From Haplosporangium gracile (lineage: Eukaryota > Mortierellomycota > Mortierellomycetes > Mortierellales > Mortierellaceae): a stretch of DNA of 64,000 bases. Each line of letters begins with the position of its first letter. Positions within the stretch are counted from its first letter, which is position 1. Shown piece after piece: positions 36,804 to 47,060 of the stretch. The stretch lies in the NCBI GenBank assembly GCA_015499985.1, contig JAAAUF010000045.1, positions 17,995-81,994 on the forward strand, in the 5' to 3' direction. The position numbers were made by a program, and so were the translations under genes. The notes below the pieces were generated by a model, which saw only the letters and a program-made list of their open reading frames with translations, did no database searches and was not told the origin of the DNA.

Positions 36804-37706
36804 ACAACCCCATTTTTGGAACCCACCAAAAGTTACACTTTTTTTATAAAGTTTTCAACGCCCCCCAAAATGATAAAGATACTTAACATTCATGACTAGA
36901 GACAGACTTTCGCCACATGAAATTTGCCGTCTGAAAGGCTCGCGTGCGATACATATGCGTTTTAGGGTAGGGGAGGCAAAGACCACACCATCGGCTGTTC
37001 CAATCACGTCAATTCCTCTATTCTGCAATAACATTCATAAATGGACTTCCACTCGATAAGTACAACAAACAAGGATGATTGTTTTAGCTTCTCGGAAAAC
37101 CTTTTTGCCATTTGACTACAAGGGGCGAAGCCAAGAAAGGATTAGCAATCGAGATTTCCGTTTGATTATTCATCAAATAGGTTGATAGATATGGTAAACG
37201 CGAACTTTTTTTTCCATGATCGGATCGTAGTTTCATGGCCTTTGCTGATAATTACGGGTTTTTTGTTGTTTGTGAGTTGGTTGATTGCGCAGTGAGTGAC
37301 CAATACGAAGGTGTTGTCGTTTTGACTGTCAGCATGGCAAGTATGCACTTGTACCAAGGGTACGGGTTATCCCGATAGTTTACAAATGCAACACGGGTAT
37401 GTCAAAAAACATCCTCCCAATCATAAAGCATTCAATCGAAGTTCACGACATATGAATTTAGTACTTTTCATGTCGAACATGGTGCGACCTTTTTTCCTAA
37501 TCGTGTTTTTGAATAACCCAAGTTTGTTGTCCATTTATCGCTGTCGTTGTGTGGTTTTTTGCGAGGTATAAAAGACAAGGTTGTCCCCTCAATTATAATC
37601 CCCCCATCGACGAGATCTGACAATACAATTTCTCTCAGCTTCGCTCTTGCAAACCTTACAGCAACACCCCACCTCTCTCCCTCGTGCTCTAACCTCCCCA
37701 TCGAAA
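36804..37706. other. Intergenic between SCYL2 and QOR copy 2
   Basis: Contains the SCYL2 3' flank and the upstream region of the second quinone oxidoreductase relic, including a TATA-like box at 37567. No gene was recognised. Confidence 0.5.
37567..37574 (+). promoter_or_regulatory. TATA box of QOR copy 2
   Basis: TATAAAAG, 133 nt upstream of the ATG at 37707, with a CT-rich stretch between (about 37630-37690). The element survives although the coding sequence downstream is broken. Confidence 0.45.
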
Positions 37707-38750
37707 ATGATCAACTCAACAATCCGCGCAATCCGCGTCGAAGAATACGGCGACGCCTCCGTTCTTAAATCCATCGCCGTCCCCCGTCCCGTTCCTCAGA
37801 AAAACCAAGTCCTTGTCAAGGTCGCATACGCGGGTATCAATTTCGGCGATATCAATTTCAGCGATATCAGTCAAGGGTCCGGGTTCTACCCTACCTCGGT
37901 CCCCTTCACGGCTGGAGGTGAGGGGTCGGGTGAAATCGTGAAATTGGGTCCTAACGTTGAGCATGGTTCAAGGTGGGCGATCGGGTGACGTTTATGGCGA
38001 ATGAGGCCTATACTGATTATGCGGTTGTTGATACCGGGCGGTAGGGCAAGTTGTCCGATCATGTTTCCTTTGAGCTAGTAGGTTATTTTTTCTTTCTTAC
38101 GCGACTAAAAACGGATAGCAAACTTAGGACGGGTTTGCTGATTTATTTATTTTTTCGGTCCTGAGGTAAAACCAAAACTGACCGACTGTATTTTGTGTAA
38201 TTTTTTTTTTGTCATGTTGGTCGTAGGGCGCCGCGTTCCTGGCGCAAGGGTTGACGGCTATGGCATTTGACGGAGCAAGCGTACGTAGTCAAGAAGAACG
38301 ACTGGGTCCCTGATTCACGCCGCCGTCGGAGGGATGGGTCTCCTCCTTACCCAACTGAGTCACCGTCTAGGCACCCACGTCATCGGCGCCGTCTCCTCCA
38401 ACGAAAAAGCCGCCCTCGCCCGCGCCAATGGCGCCGACCACATCGTAGTCGTCTCCACCAACAAGTCTGGGCCCTACGAATCTCTCGAAAAGAGGGTCCG
38501 CGAGTTAATCAACGGTCAGGGTGTCCACGTGGTGTATGACAGCATTGGTCAAGCAACTTTCGAATTGTGCCTCGAAATTGTCCGTCGTCTTGGGACATTG
38601 GTCCTCTTTGGCAGCACCAGTGGCAATATCCCGCCCCAAAGTCTGACGGTGCGGATTTCAAAGGTGTATGAGCCAGAGGAGGCGAGGCAGGCGCATTTGG
38701 ATCTGGAGGGCCGAAGGACCACTGGCAAGTTATTGCTTAAGATCAACTAG
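37707..38750 (+). pseudogene. Quinone oxidoreductase (zeta-crystallin family) pseudogene, copy 2
   Basis: A near full-length MDR-type quinone oxidoreductase begins MINSTIRAIRVEEYGDASVL and shows YAGINFGDINFSDI, FTAGGEGSGEIV, KVGDRVTFMANEAYTDYAV, TEQAYVVKKNDWV, IHAAVGGMGLLLTQL, NGADHIVVV and VYDSIGQATFE. It ends ARQAHLDLEGRRTTGKLLL. An intron (38078-38226) interrupts it. Lesions seen: a one-base frame change near 37966; an in-frame TAG at 38042-38044; frame changes near 38270 and 38311; and an internal loss of about 45 residues relative to copy 1 between GNIPPQSL and SKVYEPEE. So many separate lesions argue for a pseudogene rather than sequencing error. Confidence 0.75.
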
Positions 38751-39068
38751 ACTGAGGGAGGACAAGGATGGATGGATGCATAAGTTGATGAACGGTAGCA
38801 AACCGCGGTAAAAAAAAAAAAGTGCAAGTGGAATAAAAGCAACACCTACGAGGAATAATAGACTTTGGATACTTTTTTTTGTTGCTCGTCGATTATTGCA
38901 AAAAGAAACAAAGATGTGTGGAATTGCGGACAAAGTACCATCAGGAAGTCACTTCTGCTGCTTGCGCATCAAGTGTGAGTAATTTTCGTATAGCCATGAG
39001 GACGTAGACAACTTTTTTTTTTAAATTATTGTGGTAAAATAGCAAAACTAGATGGAGGGTGGCTGTTT
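38751..39068. other. Convergent 3' flanks of QOR copy 2 and NIPA-type gene
   Basis: 318 nt, A/T-rich, with short homopolymer runs (about 38810-38821 and 38872-38880). No gene was seen. Confidence 0.45.
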
Positions 39069-42000
39069 TCAACTCCTGGGTACATTCACTTCGCGCTCCT
39101 CTTCTTCCTCCTCTTCTTCTTCGCCCTCCGATATCCGGGTCGGGTGATTGGTACGATTAAATACGATCGGATGTGCCGAGGATGGCGAAGCTGCAGCGGT
39201 ACCAGGAGTAGTAGAACCAACGAGGGGTGTTGCAGAGGTCGTGGGTGAGTCGGGAGTTGTGGACAAAGGATCTTCTGATCCTGGTCCTGATTCCGGAGCG
39301 AGGGTAGCAGTAGTGATATCAGGAGCTGTGGCAGATTTTGGTGGTGACTTGGAGAACAGTTTTCCAAAGAACCCTACACGTTTCGGCTTTGAGGCTGCGG
39401 CTGCATCTAGGGCCACTGATGTCGAAGCGGACTTGTCATCCTTGCCGTCGTCTTGCTTATCCTCGTCATTTCCATGCGAGTCAACTCCCTCGGCAGCGGT
39501 GGTCGCATCGCTCGGACGCGAAGACCCCTCTTTCTGCTGCCCATGACCGTTGTGTGAAGCATCACTAGCATTGAGGGGCGCACTCGTAAAAGAGGCCGAA
39601 TTGACGGTCGACAAGGTCGGTTTTGGTGTCTGATGAGGATGAGGTGGTGGCGGAGGAACGTAGAGAGAGAACAAGGGTTGTTGTTGAACAGGTTCAATGG
39701 TAACGACAACACTCCTTCCAGCATGCCCTGGGTCGTTCATTTCCATGATGTCGCCGGACGCAGTCGAGGGTGACCGGAATTTGGGACGGGTGAAGAATGA
39801 GCCGCCGACGGCCATGGGTCCAGAGAGCGGTGGTTTGGTTGCTCCTCCTGCTCCTGCTGCTCCTCCTGCTGCTGCTCTTACTGCTGGTTGAGAGGCGCCA
39901 TTAGGATCAGACTCTTCTTCTGCTGAGGGTGGTGATGGGCTGAGAGTAGCAGCGTTGGTTGACATATCGGGTGTCGGAGGACTTACAGCCAGTTTTGGGG
40001 GCATGAACAAGGATCCAGAAATCGGACTCGAATACTTTGGCGACGAAGGTGCGGAGTGCTCATCTTTTTCGCCGATATTTTCGTCGATTGAGGCCTGGGT
40101 AGGGCTATCGCTGAACCGGATCGAGGAGGATCGAGAGTCGATCAGGAGACTGCTACGGGGTGCCAGGAAGGAGTGTTTGAACCCTGTCGAGTTTGCCCTT
40201 GGCCGAAGCTGTTGCTGTTGCTGGTAGTGGATGTGATCGCCATGCTTATCGTTAAGAGAGGGAGGGACCGCGGTGGCGAGGTCGCCGTGAGGTGGGACGG
40301 GCCGGTAGACTTGGTAACGACTAGTCTCGTTCCTGTCATCCGACACAACAATCTCACACAGCTGGAGTCGGATCTGTGAGCCGTTGGGGCCCATCACCAT
40401 GGTCGAGTAAGCGCCTGTCGTGCTTGGATAAAACGCTGTTGCTCCACCTGCAACCGATCCTGCTCCTGCTCCACCGGGAACCGCCAGATGATGATGTCCA
40501 CTAATAATACTCTGTGGCCGAGACCTCAACGCCGCATTGGACGCAGCCCTCTTCCTCTGTAATAGACTCTCGGCCCTCGGGTTCAGGGGCGAGCTCTGGA
40601 ACACGCTATGATTTCCCGCCGCTCCAACCCCTCCACTGCTAATAGTGCCAATAATACTGGGCTGCCGAAGGTCGCGTGTGATCCTGCGGATACTACTGAA
40701 TGGCGAAGCACGCATATCGGCAGCCGTGGGTTCGATATCGTCGTACGAAATAGTTCCAATGATACTAGCGGCAGATGATCCTGGCATATGTAGAGGGACA
40801 ACAGGTTTTGAGGTTTGGAGGAGGAGAACACCACCACAGATGACCAGGAAGCCGAGACAGACTGTGATGATTGCGGTGACGGAGGCGTTGAATCCTTGGT
40901 AGAAAATAGCGGAGGTGACGATTGTTGTGGATGTGAACGTCACATAGTACGTCGGTGTCACCATCGCTATTTTCGAGAATGTTGAAAGAAATAGAAAAAA
41001 AAAGTTAGAAGTCTACTTTCGCAGTTGCTACCTCATAGCTGTGAAAACCAGGTATACTGACGTACCGGTGTTGAAGAGGTTGAGGGCTTTGTTGAGGTAG
41101 TTGATCTCAGTCAAGAGCGTAACTACCATAAACACAATAATAAAATAAATAAACCAATTGTCAAACTGCGCCTCGCCCGTCGAGATATTATGAACAATCG
41201 CCGCGCCAAGTCCCTGGGTCGAGACAACAGACAAGGATCCGATCAAAGAACAGACGCCAATATAGATCATCATATGTTCTTTCCCCCACCGAGGTCCTGC
41301 CTTGATAATGAGCACCAACGAGGCGACAATAATAAGAGCCATCCAGGAGAGGAAACCGGGTTGGATCATGAGGTGTTTGAATTCCTGGATCGTCTTGACG
41401 GATGCTTGTTCGGGGGCGTGGAAGACAATGATGGTCGCACCGACGATACATTGTGCGCACCCGATCTTGCCCTGCAGGTTGAGTCGCTCTCGCAGGAATA
41501 TCGATGATAGAATTGCGCTATTTTTTTTTGAAAAGGGGTTCTTGTGTGAGCTTTTTTTTCCTTGCTTGTGGTATGGGGAGGTACACTCTCAAAAAACGAC
41601 ATATGCACCTTCACGTAATTCAACCCAAAAATAAGAAACGCCATGCGAAATCAAAAACCATATTTTTTTTTTTTGTTTTGTTTTGTTTTCATGATATTAC
41701 GCCACTCCCTCCCCATTTCATCCGCTCCTCTCTTGTCAAACTTACCAGATGACCACGCTCAGAGCCCCAAGGGGCGTCACCAGGATGGGCTGCACAAACG
41801 CGTACGCGACAAAATTACACACCTCCCCCACCACCACTAGTACCAATTGATCAAAAGGTGAAACATGATTTCTTTGTTAGTGATAAGTTCATCATATTTC
41901 GTACCTGAAGATCCCTTAAGAACCATCATGTCTAAATTCCCTTTTTTTTTCGGACGACAGGCTTAAACAACTTACTCATGAGCATGCCGGTCCACCACAT

Positions 42001-42609
42001 AACAGACTTGAGGTATGCATGTCCCTCTCCGGCGAGCATGCCATCCTTAGTACAGTTGATTAGGCCCTTCTTCTTGAACACAAAGCTAGACCCGATCAAT
42101 AGTCCTATTTTGTTGTTGTTTTGTTGTTTTGAATGTCAAGGTAAAAAGAAAGAAAAAAAGGGGTGTCGGTCATGCTGAACTTTTTTTTTTGTGTGTGAAA
42201 GTATGTATCTCTGTGATGGGTGAGAGCGAGTCTTTGATCAATAACAAAGCGACAACAACTGTCGAGATCAACTGCTCTCGACCGCTGGAGGACTGAGAAA
42301 ACAAAACGACGAAGTACAAGAAGGTGCGGCGAAGGAAGAACTTTAGTTGAAGATGACAAACAAGCGAACGAAAACATGAGATGGTTGCTGAACAGAGAGG
42401 ACGAAAAAAAAAAAACGGATGGTAAAAAGACACGAAATAAAGGTAACGAGAGAAGGAGAAGGAGGGGAGAACTGACCACTTCCGATGGCGAGAGAAAGTC
42501 CGATAATCTTTGAAGAATCAGAGGCAGGCGGAGCATCTCCTGTATTCAGCATGGGTAATGGTCCTGAAGGTACTGCAGTACTAGAATTGTAACTCGAATA
42601 GTAGCTCAT
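39069..42609 (-). CDS. NIPA-type magnesium transporter with long cytosolic tail
   Basis: Five exons: complement(join(39069..40966,41066..41517,41746..41836,41976..42104,42477..42609)), 900 residues. NIPA/DUF803 proteins are DMT-superfamily membrane proteins linked to Mg2+ transport. Seen: KIIGLSLAIGSGLLIGSSFV and FKKKGL (TM1), MMVVVGEVCNFVAYAF, ILVTPLGALSVVICAILSS with FLRERL, IVGATIIVFHAPEQ, IIVASLVLIIKAGPRWG, and MVTPTYYVTFTSTTIVTSAI. About nine spans lie within the first 340 residues. The remaining 560 are Ser/Pro/Ala-rich and disordered, ending in an acidic run and VNVPRS. Most NIPA proteins stop soon after the last span, so the tail is unusual in length. Substrate is by family only. Confidence 0.88.
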
Positions 42610-44002
42610 TTTTTTTGTGATATTTTTTTAGTGAATTAGCTTTTTGGATTAGAAACGTAAAGGGAAGGGAAGGGGAAGAATGAGAGGAAAGATTACAGAG
42701 GTACAGAATAGAACAAGGGCTTCAAAGGATAAGGGTATAATTATGAAGAAGTGAAGTGGTTGGAGGTCGAGGAAGAAAAAGAGTGAACAAGTCGTTAACG
42801 AGCAGGCATAAAAAATAAGAAGGGGAATCAACTTTCGATCAGTGGATGCAAGGGCAAGTCAATAAGGACTAATGGTATGCGTCAAAACAGAGAGAGAAAG
42901 AGGAGAGAGAGGGAGAGGGGCAGTGAGTCGAGGAGATGAGGTTAAAAAGGGCGGCAAGGAGGAAGGAACAAGGAAGAAAGGAAAGGAGGAGGAAGAAGGG
43001 AGGGGCCGCGAATCGTAACAGCCCTGGTAACGACTGCAGAAAAGAGAAAAGAGAAAAGAGAAAAGAGATAAAAGATAAAGAGACAAGGAAGATATCAAAG
43101 GCAAGAAATAAAGAAATTGACTTTGACTTGCCCATGTCCCATGAAAAAAAAAATGAAAAAAAAAAAAAAAACTGGACTCCCCTTTCACCATTCTTGTTTA
43201 CTTTTTCACTAGCACTAACGAGCGGATATCTTGACAACGACAACCCTCACCCCCTTTTACCGACCATACACCCTTTCACACTCACTCATCCCACTCTTTT
43301 TTTTTTCATTGTCTGTGCCGCGACCTGAGTCTCTCAGGCGCGTTTATCCTTCCAAACCCCTGCCCTTTGCTCTTTTAGGCTTACTTGCCTGTTGGATCAA
43401 CCATGTTCACCCCTTATTTTTTTTGTTGGTGTTGCGTTTTCTTTCTCTCCTGTTCCCTCTCGCCTTCTCACTCTCTCTGCGAAAAATTACCCCTTAGTTT
43501 TTGCCATTGTGACCTAGCGAAAACCCTCACACCATAAATCCGCTCTTCTGTCCAGGAACAAGGCAACGTGTGAAGAAAAAAAAAATAGGGATGACCATTA
43601 CGACGACCAGATCACAGCTCATGGACAAAATAAACAACAAGATCCTTAAAAAATGAAGGGGCTCCCTTCTTATTTTTCCTCCTCCTTGACTTGACGACAA
43701 TCAGCTGTTCATATGCTCCGCCATACCTCTAATCTCGTACCATGCATCCTTCGGTTCATGGGCACCCAGGCAGGGCTAATTGGCTTTAGAGGGAAGTTGC
43801 CTTAATCCCACGCGACTCGAAAACCAGTTTTATAAGCCTTAGACCTCTACATACAGCATGATCTTTCACATTCTTAGCCTAGGAAACCCTAGATAAAGGG
43901 TATTGTTGTTATTCGTTTATTTTTTTCTTTACCGACGACTGCAATCGGCTAAAAACAAAAAAAGTAAAGGCTATTCCTTCAAAACGACTACGTGCTATCC
44001 AT
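42610..44002. other. Intergenic between NIPA-type gene and DGAT1
   Basis: About 1.4 kb with the NIPA-type promoter and the DGAT1 3' flank. The plus strand is a long purine-rich tract (about 42880-43130) containing the AGAAAAG repeat, followed by an A run (43147-43170). The stretch 43230-43500 is CT-rich. No gene was recognised. Confidence 0.5.
43038..43065. repeat. AGAAAAG tandem repeat (4 units)
   Basis: Four perfect 7-nt units inside a long purine tract upstream of the NIPA-type gene, followed by diverged units (AGATAAAAG). Confidence 0.8.
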
Positions 44003-46083
44003 TCATGCCAAAGGAATGGGCGCAACAGGCATCAAAGACCCATCATCGATATGTCGCTTCGTCCAATGATAATAATACAACAACGCACAAGCAGGCTGGC
44101 CTAGAATCGTAAACGACACCCAAAAGATCATGTTTCCTAACCCTGTACCCCTCCCACGCCACTTCTCCAACGGTCGTGTCAATGCAATCAGGGGGATCTG
44201 GAAGAACATGCCCGCAAATGCATATCCGTAGATTAGATGCGTCGGAAGTCCAATCAAAATCTCGTGCATAATTGCAGAGAAGGTGAAGATCACAAACGAC
44301 GCCAGTAAAGGGGATGCTCCTGCTGTAACCATGGGTAGGTAGATGTGGCGCTTGAAGAAGATGTAGACGGGCCGGTTCCAGAGAGCCCAGTATCTGCCTA
44401 CTGAGCCGGCATTCCACCATGCCAAATAAAACCCACGGTCGCCAAAGTACAACATCTTTTGGATTTTGGGGTATATGGTTAGGCGTACAAGGGAAAATGA
44501 CGAGAAAGTCAGTAACTTAGACAAGACAACAAAGTTCACGAGAAGAAAACACAGCTCAGATTGACACCTTTTCTTTGAGCATACCTCGGCGAGGGCGTTG
44601 AAGGTGGCGTGAAAGAAGGTATAGAACATCAAGAGCCAGATGAGGACACTGGTGGTGCTTAGTTTCAATACCCGCTCCAGCATAGTTCCAAAGGCCAACT
44701 GGTCGACCGCTCGGACAGAGTTCTGAAGGGTTGGGGTTGCATACTGCTCGATCAAAAAGTACATCATGCCAAGACAGGTCAAGGCCTCGAAGACACGCTT
44801 GAGGAAGAACGACTTTCGGAAGACAGTCGACCGTGGGTACGAGGGCTGGTAGCAGAGCGTCGGAGCGAACCAAAAGTAGGCCATGTCCTTGAAGGTTATG
44901 TTGTTTGGGTAGTTGATCTCGTACTCGTAGACCTCCTGGTGCGAGACAAACGTGTTTGACGCCGCGTCGTGGACTCTCCTGGTGTGCTGAAACTTTTCGG
45001 GTGGGAGATCGTAGATGAATCCCGCTCTGAGATCCTGGTTGGTGAGAGAGTAGGAGGTCATTTTGAGGAACTGAATGGTTCCGTTCATCAGACAGGTAAT
45101 TGACATAAAGGGATGGAAGATTTTATAGTACGACATGTAAGAGGGCCAGGCCAGGATTGCAATGACGTTGAGGGCATGGAGCCAGCCAAAGATCTTTTGG
45201 GTCCTCTTGATGCTCGTCTCGGTCTTATTGAGATCCTTGAGAACCTGTTTTGGGTCTTTCTCATTCTCGTCTCCATTAGCACGAGTGTGCCCGTGCGAGT
45301 TCGAGGAGGCTAAGGAGGAGAGTTCAGCAAGCCGTTTTCGGTGTCCGATAGCGCGTTTCATAGCCCAACGTTCCAATTGATAGGTTAGGATGACGTTGAG
45401 CGGCACAAGCAGATGGGCGAGTCCAGTCAGAATCCAATCCTCCTTCGAAACCTTGGATCCAGGGAGGGAGATAAGAATGCCATATTTTTGATAATTTTCG
45501 ATAATGAGTCGGACATTGTTGCCAAACAGCAAGAGCACTGCGCCAATGCAATGAATTAATGCAACAAAAAAGGATAAGAACGAAGGTAAAGAAATACGAG
45601 TAGAGAGAAAGGAGAGCCCCGACAAAACAAAGAAAGAAAAAATGTCAGCAATTGTCCAGAATAATTCACACAACAGTTCATACATACATGCACGCACACC
45701 CAAAAAAAAAAAAAAGGCGTCACCCAACAACTGTACATGGGCGGCAATGGTACAATGCGTCTCTTTTCCGCGAACAAGTTGCCTTTTCCTTCTCCCGATA
45801 GCACACACAAACACATAAACATATCCGAGCCAATCCTTGTTACCAGGCACAATGGGAACTTACTTCCAAGATTAACAAATCCACGATAGCTCTCTGGAGG
45901 CGCCTCCTTCGAGAGTGGGCTCGGAGCGAGCTTGGTATGGACTGCAAATGTATGGCGGTAAGATTTGCCTGCTCGTCTTGACGCCTTCAGGTCCCCAGCC
46001 TTAGGAGGGATTTCTGACAGAACTGTGCTTACGTCTCCTCCCGCGACTGTTGTTGTTGTTGTTGGGGGTTCAGCCTCTGTCAT
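44003..46083 (-). CDS. DGAT1: Diacylglycerol O-acyltransferase 1 (MBOAT family)
   Basis: Three exons: complement(join(44003..44455,44585..45537,45864..46083)), 541 residues. ER membrane enzyme making triacylglycerol from diacylglycerol and acyl-CoA. Seen: a soluble N-terminus of about 70 residues; GFVNLGMLLLFGNNVRLIIE; YPNNITFKDMAYFWFAPTLC then YQPSYPRS (DGAT1 signature); FFHATFNALAEMLYFGDRGF; the DGAT/SOAT FYxxWWN motif as FYLAWWN; FKRHIYLP; and the presumed catalytic His in FSAIMHEIL. The segment spacing fits DGAT1 better than sterol O-acyltransferase. The second intron acceptor (CCAAAAG at 44456) lacks a pyrimidine tract directly before AG; it is chosen because ALAEMLYFGDR then matches the family without a gap. 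An insertion of about 100 residues of charged sequence (GDENEKDPKQVLKDLNK) separates early spans. Confidence 0.93.
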
Positions 46084-46435
46084 CGCTTCGAGCTATGACT
46101 GAGAAAAATGTGTGTGTACTGCTGTGTTTGTTGTGGCTTTCCTGTATCCTTGCGGGTATAAAAGAGGTGGACTACAAGGGTCCTTGGCTAACATGAGACA
46201 GGGTCGTGCAGGAGAAGAAGCAAAAGAGGCGGGCAAAGGAAAGGAATGAGTAACGAGTTCACGAATATATGCTTCATTCATTCTTCTCATTCCACCGTCA
46301 TGTTGATTCAACTTACCAGGCGGCAAAAGGAAGAAAAGAAAAAAAAAAAAAAAAAAGGTTGGTTGTGAGTCGACTCGCGTGTTTAGGATAAGAGCAGGGA
46401 AGGATGTGTGAGCGTGTGGTTCAGTTGATCTGAAG

Positions 46436-46611
46436 GAAGAAGGATTGAGAAAGAAAGCGCGAAGGAAGGATGGAAGGAAAGGAAAAGGGAGAAAGGAGAA
46501 GAAAGTAGCAAGAGAAGAAAGAAGAAGGGGCAAAGGAGAAGAAAGAAGCAAGAGAAGAAAGAAAAAGGCGAAGAAGGGTATGAACGATGACCAGCAGAGG
46601 CCCAAAAAAAG
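46436..46611. repeat. Purine-rich tract with 28-nt direct repeat
   Basis: Almost pure A/G on the plus strand. Two 28-nt copies starting GAGAAGAAAG lie at 46496-46523 and 46536-46563 with one mismatch (period 40). On the DGAT1 coding strand this is a pyrimidine-rich upstream segment. Confidence 0.7.
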
Positions 46612-47028
46612 GAGGTCGACCATGTGCAGGCCACCGGACGAATGCTGACTGTTGGGTTGAGTATCCACTCACTCCTCTTTTCCTTTACTCTCTCGCTCTT
46701 CTCCTGCCTCCTTACTCATCGACAATACAATGACACTCTAGTTCATACGCTCGGGCCACGCACTTCTGAGCAAATCCCTGTCCATGCGTGTATCTTTTGT
46801 GTTAATGAGTGCGAACCGGTTGGTTCGTCGTCCTTTTTCTGTTATCAACAGAACCCCTTGTCATCGTGTTTTCACGCGAAGAAACAAGGGATAGCCGAAC
46901 CTATTACGCCCAAACAGGGCCGAGGCTTTAACCCATTGACCGTTATCGCAAGTGTCATTAACTCATTCATTGGTGGGTTCTAGTTTTGTCTATCTAAAAA
47001 TTCATGCGTGGATAATAAAATGGGTATC

Positions 47029-47038
47029 NNNNNNNNNN
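47029..47038. other. Assembly gap (10 N)
   Basis: Ten N followed at once by a run of 13 A. This is a scaffold join or unresolved homopolymer, 22 nt from the stop codon of the carrier gene, so that gene's 3' flank may be incomplete. Confidence 0.98.
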
Positions 47039-47060
47039 AAAAAAAAAAAAAGACGTGTAC

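Larger units (their letters stand above)
46084..47060. other. DGAT1 upstream region and carrier 3' flank, with assembly gap
   Basis: Nearly 1 kb, with the DGAT1 promoter and the 3' end of the carrier gene. It includes a purine-rich tract and ten N. No gene was recognised. Confidence 0.5.

Noticed and set aside
42859..43243. Phe/Ser-rich minus-strand open frames of 110-124 codons
   Set aside because: They are translations of a purine/pyrimidine tract and have no coding features.
44003..46083. Sterol O-acyltransferase (ARE-type) identity
   Set aside because: The segment YPNNITFKDMAYF with FAPTLCYQ and the spacing match DGAT1 better.
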